Notes under the pieces: model-generated
The model's database searches: none
What the model was told of the DNA's origin: nothing
The model's input: only the letters and a program-made list of their open reading frames with translations
Part shown: positions 53,017-64,000 of the stretch, one piece after another
Numbering within the stretch: the first letter of the stretch is position 1
Layout of the letters: each line of letters starts with the position of its first letter
Translations under genes and position numbers: made by a program
NCBI GenBank assembly: GCA_021730285.1
Contig: CP082962.1
Span: 2,976,001-3,040,000 of the forward strand
DNA: 64,000 nt
Direction of reading: 5' to 3'
Source of the DNA: Desulfovibrio sp. JY
GTDB taxonomy: Bacteria; Desulfobacterota; Desulfovibrionia; Desulfovibrionales; Desulfovibrionaceae

Positions 53017-53081
53017 GAAGTTTTTGATAGGGGTCCCGGGGGAAACTTTTTTCAAAAAGTTTCCCCCGGGCCGCCGGAGGC
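53017..53081 (+). repeat. Palindromic gene-end repeat, family R, copy 2
   Basis: The element contains AAGTTTTTG, a 17-bp perfect stem (53035-53051 with 53054-53070) around TC, and GCCGCCGGAGGC at the end. It lies 17 bases after the mnmA stop and reads as a terminator for that gene. Confidence 0.85.
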
Positions 53082-53097
53082 TCCCCTCTTCCTTTGC

Positions 53098-54135
53098 CTA
53101 CGCTACAATAACGCCGCCGGCGAGCACGCGGCCCGCCGCATCGTACAGGGTGGCCACCTGCCCGGGGGTGGGGCGGGGGAGCGGTGCTTCGAACACGATG
53201 TCCAGACTGCCGTCCGCCGCGATTACGGCCCGGGCCGGACGCGGGGCCATGCGGTAGCAGGTCTGCCCCAGGACCGTTTCCGGCCAGCGCTCCGGCGGGA
53301 CGAGCACGTTGACCTCCCGGGCGCGGCAGGATGTGGCCAGGAGGTCCTTTTTCGGGCCGACGCGCAACGTGTTGGCGGCGGCGTCCTTGGCCAGGACGTA
53401 GAGCGGCTCGCGCCAGCCCACGCCAAGGCCCTTGCGTTGGCCGATGGTGTGCCGCCACAGACCCTGGTGCGCGCCGAGGATCGTGCCGTCCGGGAGCGCA
53501 ATGGGGCCGGGGCCGGAGAGGGGAACGCCGCTTGCCTCCAGAAAGGCGCGGTAGTCGTCGCCGGGCACGAAGCAGACCTCGCGGGATTCCCGGGGCAGGG
53601 GCGGAGCCAGGCCCTGGGCGGCCAAGGCCTCGGGATTGTCGACTTTTTTGCGCCGGGCCAGGGGGAAAACGGCCCGGGCCAGGGCGCTTTGCGGCACCAG
53701 GGACAGGAAATAGCTCTGGTCGCGCGTGGCGTCCGCGCCGCGAAAAAGGGCCGTGCCCTCGGCAGTGTCCGCAAGCCGGGCATAGTGGCCGGTGGCGATC
53801 TTGTCCGCGCCAAGGGAGCGCGCGGCCTCGGCCAGCAGGCCGAATTTCAGGTCGCGGTTGCAGGCGGCGCAGGGATTGGGGGTCTCGCCGGCAACGTAGG
53901 CGGCGATGAAGGGCTCGATGACGCGGGCCCGGAAAGCCTTCGACAGGTCGAGGGCCTGGAAGGGGACGCCGATGGCCGCGCATTGGGCGGTAATGGCCGC
54001 CGCGAGAGCTGTTTGTTTGTCGTCCGGGGGCAGAAAATGGGCGTGGATCGCGAAGACCTCATGCCCTTCGGCGTGCAGCAGGCCCAGGGCAAGGAGGCTG
54101 TCCGCGCCGCCGGAAACGGCTACGGCTATGCGCAT
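53098..54135 (-). CDS. mnmA: tRNA-specific 2-thiouridylase MnmA
   Basis: This 345-residue protein has the N-type ATP pyrophosphatase P-loop AVSGGADSLLALGLL. First catalytic Cys is in ETPNPCAACNRDLKFG and second in ESREVCFVPGDDYRAF, with ATGHYARL and GLWRHTIGQRKGLGVG between and after. It adds sulfur to the wobble uridine of tRNA-Glu, -Gln and -Lys using a persulfide relay. ATG 54135 starts exactly at the P-loop strand. It is slightly shorter than the usual 360-370 residues but all motifs are present. It lies in a housekeeping run with gatA and gatC. Confidence 0.95.
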   Translation of the reverse strand: MRIAVAVSGGADSLLALGLLHAEGHEVFAIHAHFLPPDDKQTALAAAITAQCAAIGVPFQALDLSKAFRARVIEPFIAAYVAGETPNPCAACNRDLKFGLLAEAARSLGADKIATGHYARLADTAEGTALFRGADATRDQSYFLSLVPQSALARAVFPLARRKKVDNPEALAAQGLAPPLPRESREVCFVPGDDYRAFLEASGVPLSGPGPIALPDGTILGAHQGLWRHTIGQRKGLGVGWREPLYVLAKDAAANTLRVGPKKDLLATSCRAREVNVLVPPERWPETVLGQTCYRMAPRPARAVIAADGSLDIVFEAPLPRPTPGQVATLYDAAGRVLAGGVIVA

Positions 54136-54158
54136 GAAAATCCTCCGGCTGGTTGGGT

Positions 54159-54238
54159 GGGGGGCAGGGGGCAGGGCGGCCGCGCGCGGCGCATATTTGA
54201 AGAATACGCCTTGGCGTCCGTCCTGCCCCCTGCCCCCC
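54159..54238. repeat. Long palindromic element, family T, copy 1
   Basis: Outer arms of 17 bp (GGGGGGCAGGGGGCAGG at 54159-54175 and its exact complement at 54222-54238) enclose a core containing GGCGCATATTTGAAGAATAC. Copy 2 at 54372-54453 has the same core but different, again self-complementary, arms. It lies just upstream of mnmA. Confidence 0.85.
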
Positions 54239-54371
54239 CTGGCGATCCGATTCATACCTGGGGAAAAAACATCCTTTCGGCTCTTGGGTATGGCCGAGAA
54301 GGATCATTTCACTGTACAGGGGGATTTATTGTGCTGTCCGACTGTCTGACTGTCTGCGTCCCTGGCTGACC
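54239..54371. other. Spacer between the two family T elements
   Basis: About 130 bases with no supported gene. It contains a short direct repeat, GACTGTCT, twice near 54343-54358. A presumed mnmA promoter could lie here or between the T elements. Confidence 0.3.
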
Positions 54372-54453
54372 GGCCGGCGTGGGGGCAGGGCAGCCGCGTG
54401 CGGCGCATATTTGAAGAATACGCCTTCGCGCCTGCTCTGCCCCCACGCCGGCC
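54372..54453. repeat. Long palindromic element, family T, copy 2
   Basis: Outer arms of 17 bp (GGCCGGCGTGGGGGCAG at 54372-54388 and its exact complement at 54437-54453) extend inward almost without mismatch. The core matches copy 1 from GCGGCGCATATTTGAAGAAT to ACGCCTT. Differing arms that keep pairing indicate a conserved hairpin. Confidence 0.85.
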
Positions 54454-54609
54454 ATGGCCACGCGTTTCAAGTCCGGAAGTAATGGTGGTTCGTTCCCGCA
54501 TGATCGGACCGTGAAGGTCGCGTTATACAAGGGCAACGAGTCGCTCGTTTCTTACAGGCCTACCTTCTGAACATCACGGTCGCGGTGAAGTGAACACACC
54601 CACCCCGCC

Positions 54610-54675
54610 GAAAGTTTTTGAAGGGGGTCCAGGGGGAAACTTTTTTCAAAAAGTTTCCCCCTGGACGCCGGAGGC
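54610..54675 (+). repeat. Palindromic gene-end repeat, family R, copy 3
   Basis: GAAAGTTTTTG leads into an 18-bp perfect stem (54628-54645 with 54648-54665) around TC, then CGCCGGAGGC. It lies 13 bases downstream of the gatA stop. Confidence 0.88.
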
Positions 54676-54687
54676 AATCGCTTACAA

Positions 54688-56154
<1,467 letters not shown>

Positions 56155-56192
56155 GACAAATCCTTTATGCGCGTACCCCCTTTCCCCTTGAT

Positions 56193-56243
56193 GGGGGGAC
56201 CGGGGGGCCCTTGGCCCCTCGGCGGGGTGCGGGGCAGCGCCCC
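56193..56243. repeat. GC-rich repeat, family S, copy 2
   Basis: GGGGGGACCGGGGGGCCC at the start, CGGCGGGGT in the middle and hairpin GGGGCAGCGCCCC at the end match copy 1 at 47948-47998. It sits between gatC and gatA and could cause partial termination or RNA processing between them. Confidence 0.75.
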
Positions 56244-56264
56244 GCTTTCTGTATCTTTTTTTCT

Positions 56265-56549
56265 TTACACAATCTTCGGCACGACGAAGAACTGGCCGTC
56301 GGTGGCCGGCGCGTTGGCCAGCACCTTGTCGCGGGGGCAGGTCTTTTGCGCCTTGTCCTCGCGCAGGGGCGTCGCGTGCAGCACCGGGCTGTAAAGCGGC
56401 TCCACGCCTTCGGTATCCACCGCGCCAAGGGTGTCCATGTAGGCCAGGATGTCTTCCATCTGGCCGGCGAATCCGGCCAGGGCCTCCTCGTCGAAACGAA
56501 GCCTCGCCAGTTTGGCCACCTTGGCCGCTTCTTCCGGGCTGATCTTCAT
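56265..56549 (-). CDS. gatC: Glutamyl-tRNA(Gln) amidotransferase subunit C
   Basis: This 94-residue protein matches GatC in length and motifs: [33 protein letters not shown] near residue 30, and [20 protein letters not shown] then QFFVVPKIV at the C-terminus. It clamps GatA and GatB together. It lies 18 bases downstream of the lipoprotein gene on the same strand and upstream of gatA. Confidence 0.95.
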   Translation of the reverse strand: MKISPEEAAKVAKLARLRFDEEALAGFAGQMEDILAYMDTLGAVDTEGVEPLYSPVLHATPLREDKAQKTCPRDKVLANAPATDGQFFVVPKIV

Positions 56550-56567
56550 ACCTCGAACTCCCTTGGG

Positions 56568-58100
56568 TCAGGAGACCGACATGACCTGCTGGTGGGCCGG
56601 GACCGGCTCCAGCGGGGCGGGTTGTTGCTGTTGCGGCTTGGGCGCGGCCGGCTGCTGTTGTGGCTGCGCGGGCTGGACCGTGGCCGGGCTGGCCGGCTGT
56701 TGTTGGGCCGGCTGTTGTTGGGCCGGTGGGGTCGCAACGGGCGCGCCCGGCTGGGCGGCCGGCGCGGGATTGGGCGAATAGGACTGCTCGGTTTCGGGGG
56801 CCGGATTTTCCAGGGCCTTTTGCCTGATGGCGTTGAGGCGCTGGCGGAATCCCTCGGGATCGAGCAGCACCGGCCCGGCCACCGACGGACGGAAGAGATA
56901 CATGGCCACATGGGCCCGGCCGTCCGGTCCATAGGACAGGGGGGCCATGCTGAAGTCCATGCCCTTGGCGGCCTGGGCGAGGCGGGAGCTGACGTCCTGG
57001 GGCGGCGTGCCCTGGGGCAGGCGTCCCAGGCGGGCGGCGAACCGGGTGAAGTCGTAGCCGAGGGCCTCCCACATGTCGGGATGGTCGTCGCCGGCGGCGC
57101 GCATGGCCGCGAGGAGGTCCTGGGTGGCCTTGCCCTGGCTCTCGGGCCACCAGGCCCCGGGGCACACGGCCAGACGGTAGTTGTTGATGTTGATCGGCGT
57201 CTTGTTGGCGGCCGCGCGGTAGAGCGCCTCGGTCCACAGCTGCGGGCCGAGAATGAGCAGGTCGTCGACCTTGTTGCGGAAGAAATTGGCCAGCACCTTG
57301 TCCGCCCGGGCCCAGTCGTCGGGGATGAACACGGCCCCGAAACCGGGCCGGCCGCCGCCGGTCTTGAGCATCTCCAGCACGGTCGCATCCCAGCCGGTTG
57401 CGTCCTGGGGCGAATACACGCCCGTGGCCGTGATCTGCCCGCCCAGCTGGGACGCAGCCAGGGCGAAGGCCTCGCCCATGGACTGGCCGTAGCGGTCGCC
57501 GGGGCGCAGGATGCCGAACTGGTTGATGCCGTAATTGGTCAGCGACAGGCGCAACAGCGCGTCGATCTCATCCGCCGCGCTGGGGAAAAACCGCCAGGCG
57601 TCGATACCTTCGCGGGCATCGCCCAGGTTGGACAGAAAAGCCAGGAAAACGCGGCTTTGCAGCAATCCGGTGGATTGCAGTTCCTTAAGCGTCAAGGGGT
57701 GCATCGGCCCGCCCACCACGCCGACTTCCGGCGGCAGGTTGCGCAGGGTGTTGACCCAGTCGGGCTGGGTGGCGTCGATGACGATGACGTCCAGGGGCGT
57801 GCCGGCCGCGGCCAGCTCGTCCTGGGCCGCCTTGATGCCCTTTTGCACCTTGCCGCCGAGTTCGCGGAACGGGCCGCCGAGGGGCAGCAGCACGGCCACG
57901 GTATTCTGGCTCACAGGCGTCGGCGGCGGGGCCGGCGTCACGACCGTCGGCGTCGGCGTTGGCGCTTGCGGCGTCGGCGGCGGTGTCTTGGATCCGGAGA
58001 AAAGACCGCCGCAACCCGAAAGGGTGGTCAGGACGAGACACAATACCAACCCCGCGGCAAGGCGGGGGGAGAGGCGGATAAGTGAGGTCTTGGCGTGCAT
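56568..58100 (-). CDS. LpoA-like penicillin-binding-protein activator lipoprotein
   Basis: This 510-residue lipoprotein has lipobox LSGC near residue 30 after a hydrophobic signal ([12 protein letters not shown]). A short Pro/Thr-rich linker follows. The core is a type I periplasmic-binding fold ([56 protein letters not shown]-like stretch) as in LpoA/YraM and branched-chain amino-acid binding proteins. The last 110 residues are a low-complexity Pro/Gln/Ala tail. It probably sits in the outer membrane and stimulates cell-wall synthesis. It shares a strand with dnaK upstream but a terminator separates them. Confidence 0.82.
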   Translation of the reverse strand: MHAKTSLIRLSPRLAAGLVLCLVLTTLSGCGGLFSGSKTPPPTPQAPTPTPTVVTPAPPPTPVSQNTVAVLLPLGGPFRELGGKVQKGIKAAQDELAAAGTPLDVIVIDATQPDWVNTLRNLPPEVGVVGGPMHPLTLKELQSTGLLQSRVFLAFLSNLGDAREGIDAWRFFPSAADEIDALLRLSLTNYGINQFGILRPGDRYGQSMGEAFALAASQLGGQITATGVYSPQDATGWDATVLEMLKTGGGRPGFGAVFIPDDWARADKVLANFFRNKVDDLLILGPQLWTEALYRAAANKTPININNYRLAVCPGAWWPESQGKATQDLLAAMRAAGDDHPDMWEALGYDFTRFAARLGRLPQGTPPQDVSSRLAQAAKGMDFSMAPLSYGPDGRAHVAMYLFRPSVAGPVLLDPEGFRQRLNAIRQKALENPAPETEQSYSPNPAPAAQPGAPVATPPAQQQPAQQQPASPATVQPAQPQQQPAAPKPQQQQPAPLEPVPAHQQVMSVS

Positions 58101-58146
58101 GGGCGAACCGGGGGTTTGGCGGCCGTGCCGCCGTGGCCAGAGCATG

Positions 58147-58182
58147 AAAAAAGCCCGACCCGTCTGGGGACGGGTCAGGCTT
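58147..58182 (-). terminator. Terminator of the hrcA-grpE-dnaK unit
   Basis: On the minus strand AGCCTGACCCGTC pairs with GACGGGTCGGGCT (one wobble) around CCCA and TTTTT follows. It lies about 48 bases after the dnaK stop. Confidence 0.9.
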
Positions 58183-58229
58183 TCAACTACGCGTGATCGG
58201 ACGCGAAAGCAAGTACGCGCCCGGCGCGA

Positions 58230-60146
<1,917 letters not shown>

Positions 60147-60274
60147 GATAGCCTTTCCTCCTTGGTGGTTCCGGTATGGTCTTTCGTCCTGCGGACGGAT
60201 AATTTCCTGGTGACAGGCTGCTATATAAGGCCCGTTTCATTCGAGTAAAGGGGCTTTGGCGAAAAAAAGGCGTC

Positions 60275-60811
60275 CTAGCCGGCGCTTTGGGCCTTGTTGA
60301 CCATGACCTTGGCCGGACGCAGCAGTCGGCCGCGCAGATTGTAGCCCTTCTGGACCACCTGGGCCACCGTATCGTCGGGCAGGTCGGGGCGGGAGGCCAT
60401 GCCCAGGGCCTCGTGGGTCTCGGGGCTGAACGCCTCGCCCTCGGCGCCGAATTCGGCCACGCCGTGGCGGGCCAGGATGTCGACGAAGGCCTTTCTGGTC
60501 ATGTCCACGCCGATGACGAAGTCCTTGCAGGCTTCGTTGCCCCGGCCGTGGGCCAGGGCCAGGTCGAGATGGTCGAGGACGGGCAGGAGTTCCGACACCA
60601 GGGATTCGGTGGCGTATTTCTGGAACTCTTCCTTTTCCTTCAGCAGGCGTTTTTTCAAATTTTCCGCTTCGGCCAGGCTGCGCAGGCGGTGGTCGGTTTC
60701 GGCGGCCAGTTCGGCGCGCAGTTTTTCGATCTCTTCCTCCGGGGAGCCGGCGGTTGCGGCCGCATCTTCCGGAGTGGGGACTTCTTCGGGATTTTTCTGC
60801 TCAGGGGACAT
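60275..60811 (-). CDS. grpE: Nucleotide exchange factor GrpE
   Basis: This 178-residue protein has a charged N-terminus, a long coiled coil (SPEEEIEKLRAELAAETDHR to about residue 90) and the C-terminal beta domain. Motifs include LLPVLDHLDLALAHG, VDMTRKAFVDIL and AQVVQKGYNLRGRLLRPAKV. It releases ADP from DnaK. It lies between hrcA and dnaK on the same strand (81 and 128 base gaps), the usual heat-shock order. Confidence 0.96.
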   Translation of the reverse strand: MSPEQKNPEEVPTPEDAAATAGSPEEEIEKLRAELAAETDHRLRSLAEAENLKKRLLKEKEEFQKYATESLVSELLPVLDHLDLALAHGRGNEACKDFVIGVDMTRKAFVDILARHGVAEFGAEGEAFSPETHEALGMASRPDLPDDTVAQVVQKGYNLRGRLLRPAKVMVNKAQSAG

Positions 60812-60892
60812 GCTTCCTCCAGGACGTGAGCCACCTGGGCGCGAAAAAAGGCCGGCTTGGACCGGTCGCGCCGCAAGCGGAGGCTTTTTCGG

Positions 60893-61930
60893 TTAAAAAC
60901 GCCGGTCCAGCAGCCGGCTTAAGGTGTCGGCGGTGAAATTCACCACAGGCACCAGCTTGGCGTAATCCATGCGCAGGGGGCCGATAAGGCCGATGGCCCC
61001 GAGTGGATGGGAGCCCGCGCCGTAGGGCGCGGTGATGACGCCGACGTCGACCAGGGCGACACGGTCCAGTTCGCCGCCGATGGTTATTACCGTTCTAAGC
61101 TCGTTTGCGGTTTTGTCCAGCAGTTCAAGCAGGATCGTGCGCTCTTCGAGCACGCGCATGAGTTCGCGCAGGTGTTCGGCGTCGGTGAATCCCGGCTGGC
61201 CCAGGATGTTGGGCGTGCCGTCCACGATGACCTCGCTTGCCGCCTCGCGTTCTCCGTCGAAGGCGGAGCTGGCCAGGGTCAGCGCTTCCCGGCACAGGGC
61301 GTTGACGGTCCGCTTGGCTTCCTCGAGCTCGCGCACGAGTCTGGCCCGGACCTCGCTTACGGTCATGTCCCCGAACAGCTCGTTTAAATAATTGGCGTAG
61401 CTGACCAGGTTGTCGGCCGTGACCTCGGGGGCGGTCTCAATGACCCGGGTGCGGACAAGGCCGCCCTGGAGCACCAGCAGGACCATGACCAGGCCGGGGT
61501 TTAAAAGGGAAAAGTCGATGCGCTTGAAGCGCGCGTCGGCTTGCTTCGGCGCGATGACCATGGCCACCTGGAGCGACAGCCCGGCCAGCACGCGCGAGGC
61601 CCGGCGCAACAGGTCGCCCACCTCGAGCCCGGCCGTGGCCAGGTCGTCGGCGATGCGGCGGCGCTCACGGGCGGCCAGCGGCGAGGGACGCATGACCGTG
61701 TCGAGGTAGAAGCGGAAGGCCTTGGCTGTGGGCACCCGCCCGGCCGAGGTGTGGGGCTGGTCCAGATAGCCGGCCTCGGTCAGGTCGGCCATGATGTTGC
61801 GGATGGAGGCCGGTGACAGCCCCAGGGGGCTGATTTTGGACACGGCCCGGGAGCCGACCGGCGAGGCCGTGGCGATATAGACCTCGATGATGGTGGTCAG
61901 TACTTCCCGTTCGCGATCCAAAAGCGTCAT
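60893..61930 (-). CDS. hrcA: Heat-inducible transcription repressor HrcA
   Basis: This 345-residue repressor has an N-terminal winged helix (DREREVLTTIIEVYIATASP, VGSRAVSK, LSPASIRNIMADL), a GAF-like core and C-terminal LRMDYAKLVPVVNFTADTL. It binds CIRCE and represses this operon when GroEL is free. ATG 61930 is used because upstream start TTG 61963 would lie inside the CIRCE element. A perfect CIRCE element is centred 31 bases upstream, so the unit is autoregulated. Confidence 0.96.
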   Translation of the reverse strand: MTLLDREREVLTTIIEVYIATASPVGSRAVSKISPLGLSPASIRNIMADLTEAGYLDQPHTSAGRVPTAKAFRFYLDTVMRPSPLAARERRRIADDLATAGLEVGDLLRRASRVLAGLSLQVAMVIAPKQADARFKRIDFSLLNPGLVMVLLVLQGGLVRTRVIETAPEVTADNLVSYANYLNELFGDMTVSEVRARLVRELEEAKRTVNALCREALTLASSAFDGEREAASEVIVDGTPNILGQPGFTDAEHLRELMRVLEERTILLELLDKTANELRTVITIGGELDRVALVDVGVITAPYGAGSHPLGAIGLIGPLRMDYAKLVPVVNFTADTLSRLLDRRF

Positions 61931-61947
61931 GATGGAGCATCCCCGGT

Positions 61948-61974
61948 TTGGCACTCGAATCAATAGAGTGCCAA
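61948..61974. promoter_or_regulatory. CIRCE operator
   Basis: TTGGCACTC and GAGTGCCAA are separated by exactly 9 bases, a perfect inverted repeat differing from the consensus TTAGCACTC by one symmetric base pair. It precedes hrcA and is its binding site. Confidence 0.95.
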
Positions 61975-62103
61975 ACGAGTAACAATCCGATCACGGCGTG
62001 TCAAGGGAAGACGCGCAAATGAAGATGTATCTTCCCAAAATAACAGGGTGTTTCAAAAGGGGTGCAATCCTGGACAGCGACCGGAATCCCAGGGCCGGGC
62101 GGC

Positions 62104-62802
62104 TTACTGGGTGGCGAGCTCCTGGGCGTCGCTGCTGGTCCGGTCCATGGCTTCCAGGGCGAAACGCACGGCCGCATCGGGGTCCTTCTCGACGATGGCG
62201 GTCAAAAGGCCCGTGTGGATGCGGTTTTGGTACTGGTTGACGCCCCGGTCGGCGATCAGCGTGTCGAGAAAGTCCTGAAAGACCATGCAGAAGCTGCGGT
62301 AGAGGTCGGCCAGAAGGCCATTGCCGCTGGCCGCGGCCACGGCGGTGTGGAAGGCGATGTCGGCGGTCACGTAGCCGTGGGCATCGCCGGCGATCAGGGC
62401 GGTCTGCTTTTTCTCCAGGCATTCGCGCATGGTCTCGATATCGGCGGCGCTGCGATTGGCGGCGGCCAGCCGGACCGTCTCCACCTCGAGGATGCGGCGC
62501 ACCTCGCTTATTTCTTCGGTCTTGGCCCGGCGCAGGCGGTATTCCAGGGGTTCGTGCCCCGAGTGGCGTTCCAGGACATAGGTGCCGTCGCCCTGGCGCA
62601 CTTCCAAAAGCCCGGCGCTGACCAGCACGCGCACAGCTTCGCGCACGGTGGAGCGGCCGACGCCGAGTTGGGCCATGAGCGTGGGCTCGGTGGGAATCTT
62701 CGCCCCCGGAGGGAACACACCCAGGGAAATTTTCTCCTGGATCTGCTGGATGACGAGATCGCCAAGTTTGCGGCTGCGCACGGGGGTAAGACGGGAAGGC
62801 AT
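62104..62802 (-). CDS. GntR/FadR-type transcriptional regulator
   Basis: This 232-residue protein has an N-terminal winged helix (GDLVIQQIQEKISLGVFPPG, PTEPTLMAQLGVGRSTVREA, GLLEVRQGDGTYVL). An all-helical FCD ligand domain follows, with metal-site residues expected around DIAFHTAVAAASGN and RIHTGLLTAI. ATG 62802 is the natural start, as a much longer upstream frame has no regulator features. FadR-type proteins usually respond to carboxylic acids. It diverges from the binding-protein gene at 63058 with 255 bases between, so it may control it, although that gene looks molybdate- or tungstate-related. Confidence 0.9.
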   Translation of the reverse strand: MPSRLTPVRSRKLGDLVIQQIQEKISLGVFPPGAKIPTEPTLMAQLGVGRSTVREAVRVLVSAGLLEVRQGDGTYVLERHSGHEPLEYRLRRAKTEEISEVRRILEVETVRLAAANRSAADIETMRECLEKKQTALIAGDAHGYVTADIAFHTAVAAASGNGLLADLYRSFCMVFQDFLDTLIADRGVNQYQNRIHTGLLTAIVEKDPDAAVRFALEAMDRTSSDAQELATQ

Positions 62803-62974
62803 CGTCTGATGATCTCCTTGGATTTCGTAGAGTCTTTTCGTGACCGTTGTCAACAGGTCGGCGGCTTTGAGCCCGAAGCATCGAGCCGGCGCGGCGGGCG
62901 TGAAACGGCCCGGCCGGCGGGGAATCCCTGGGGTATCGCTGTCGTCGATACCCCAAGCGCGCTTGGATAGGAAC

Positions 62975-62991
62975 AGGATATTGGATTGTGC
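62975..62991. promoter_or_regulatory. 17-bp element shared with 36496-36512, copy B
   Basis: AGGATATTGGATTGTGC is identical to the stretch upstream of the Mop gene and lies 66 bases before the binding-protein start, in the divergent intergenic region. Confidence 0.45.
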
Positions 62992-63057
62992 CGTGTCGAT
63001 GCCGTAGGCTCGCCGCTTTCTGACATCCGGTCCGGAGAGGGACCAAAGGAGGGGGCG

Positions 63058-63912
63058 ATGCGGGAAAAATCGGATTGTCCGGGGCGGCGCACATTTCTCA
63101 AGGCTGCCGCCGTTTCCGCCTGCGGGGCGCTTTGCGGCGTCGCGCCGGCGCGGGCGGCCGGAACCGGGGAGATGCTGCGGGTCTGGTCGTGCGGCGGACT
63201 GGCCGAGGCCATGATGCCGGCCAACCTGGAGTTCGAGGCCAAGGCGGGTGCCAAGGTGGCCTATACCGGGGCCTTTGCCGCGGCGCTCGGCAAATCCCTG
63301 CTCGGCTCGGCCACCACCGACGTGTTCGCCGCCCGGGTGCTGGCCCTGGCCCAAAAGCTGCGCGCCACCGGCAAGATGGCCTGGTTCAAGCCGCTTTGCT
63401 TCACCCAGTATGTGCTGGTGACCCCGCCGGGCAACCCGGCCGGCATCAAAAGCGTCGAGGATCTGGCCCGGCCCGGGGTCAAGGTGGTGTTGGCCCCGGA
63501 AGCCTCGCCGCCCGGGGGCGCGGCTTCCCTGGCCCTGCTCAAAAAGGCCGGTGTACTGGAGGCGGCCCGGAAAAACGCCGTCACCAACGGCACCTGCGTC
63601 CAGCGCGTCATGGACGACATTCTGTCCGGGCGCGGCGACGTGTCCGTGGTCGAATTGCGCGTGACGCGGCTGCCCCAGTTTGCCGGCCGCATGGACGTCG
63701 TGCCCATCGACGAAGGGTTTTTCCCGCCGCCGCCCATGACCTTCACCGTCGGCGTCATGACCAGCGCGCCCAACAAGGCCCTGGCCGAACGGTACGCCAA
63801 TTTCCTGATTTCGCCCGAAGGCCAGGCCCATTTCGAACGACAGGGATTCATCGCGGCCACGTCGGACAAGGGCCGTCAACTGGTGGAAAAATACGGGGTG
63901 CGCGATGTCTGA
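63058..63912 (+). CDS. Tat-exported substrate-binding protein, molybdate/tungstate type
   Basis: This 284-residue protein has a twin-arginine signal (RRTFLKAAAVSACGALCGVA). The mature part has the type II periplasmic-binding fold of ModA/WtpA-like proteins: MLRVWSCGGLAEAMMPANLE, then TTDVFAA, FTQYVLVTPPGNPAGIKSVE, and a C-terminal YANFLISPEGQAHFERQGF, a hallmark of molybdate-type binding proteins. The AAAGGAGGGGG ribosome site is strong. The cognate ABC genes may lie beyond the right edge. A molybdate, tungstate or other oxyanion ligand is likely but not proven; the residues that grip the oxyanion cannot be assigned here. The next gene starts 8 bases before its stop. Confidence 0.82.
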   Translation: MREKSDCPGRRTFLKAAAVSACGALCGVAPARAAGTGEMLRVWSCGGLAEAMMPANLEFEAKAGAKVAYTGAFAAALGKSLLGSATTDVFAARVLALAQKLRATGKMAWFKPLCFTQYVLVTPPGNPAGIKSVEDLARPGVKVVLAPEASPPGGAASLALLKKAGVLEAARKNAVTNGTCVQRVMDDILSGRGDVSVVELRVTRLPQFAGRMDVVPIDEGFFPPPPMTFTVGVMTSAPNKALAERYANFLISPEGQAHFERQGFIAATSDKGRQLVEKYGVRDV

Positions 63913-64000
63913 GCTCGCCGTTGCCGGCAAGGTTTCCTCGGTGCGGGTGCGCCTGTGGCGGCGGATCGTGCAGATCGCCGGCCTGGCGGTGCTCGGCGAA
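63905..64000 (+). CDS. Start of a membrane protein (cut by window edge)
   Basis: ATG 63905 overlaps the binding-protein stop by 8 bases and opens 32 residues, MSELAVAGKVSSVRVRLWRR then IVQIAGLAVLGE. A basic stretch followed by the beginning of a hydrophobic helix suggests an inner-membrane protein. The arginine-rich start before IVQIAG recalls NapH-like iron-sulfur membrane proteins, but an ABC permease is equally possible. Too little is present to decide. Confidence 0.6.
   Translation, partial: MSELAVAGKVSSVRVRLWRRIVQIAGLAVLGE

Overview
The window reads as chromosomal DNA of a high-GC sulfate-reducing Desulfovibrionaceae bacterium; a Solidesulfovibrio-like species is my best guess. The clues are two Desulfovibrio-type outer-membrane porins, atypical thioredoxin and thioredoxin reductase genes, a hydrogenase-4-like membrane complex that lacks the nickel-iron ligands, an hrcA-grpE-dnaK order with a CIRCE element, and GC-rich palindromic repeats at gene ends. 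This placement is inferred from gene content only.

Region 1 (1-25.8 kb) is accessory and is the most unusual part. It starts with the tail of a sulfatase, then a thioredoxin and thioredoxin reductase pair, an MFS transporter, a histidine kinase and response regulator pair, and a porin. Next comes a more AT-rich insertion-like stretch carrying an hsdR remnant and a large hybrid kinase. An SLC13-like transporter and a CRP/FNR regulator then diverge from each other. The core follows: a leaderless arylsulfotransferase-like beta-propeller, a glutaredoxin fusion, a dihydrolipoamide dehydrogenase, a GcvH-like lipoyl carrier, an exported arylsulfotransferase-like paralogue, a second porin, a chemoreceptor and a lipoate-protein ligase. 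All of these lie on the same strand. I propose that they form one lipoyl- and thiol-linked system around the two arylsulfotransferase-like proteins, probably controlled by the CRP/FNR protein. A 16-bp near-palindrome is shared by the regulator/transporter intergenic region and the region upstream of the first arylsulfotransferase gene. The reaction is unknown.

Region 2 (25.9-37.3 kb) holds a degenerate receiver protein, a GT-A-like glycosyltransferase and a six-gene energy-converting-hydrogenase-related (Ehr-type) complex. These are followed by small or hypothetical genes, a molybdate-binding Mop protein and a tRNA-Val/tRNA-Asp pair.

Region 3 (37.4-53 kb) holds a lipase-like hydrolase, a diguanylate cyclase, a PilT-like ATPase translationally coupled to a bacterial alpha-2-macroglobulin, a secreted protein, and a glycan operon (membrane glycosyltransferase, GmhB-like phosphatase, flippase) with overlapping stop and start codons.

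Region 4 (53-64 kb) is mostly housekeeping: mnmA, gatA, gatC, an LpoA-like lipoprotein, dnaK, grpE and hrcA. It ends with a GntR regulator divergent from a Tat-exported molybdate/tungstate-type binding protein and the start of a further membrane protein. Three families of palindromic intergenic repeats are concentrated between 47.6 and 56.3 kb.
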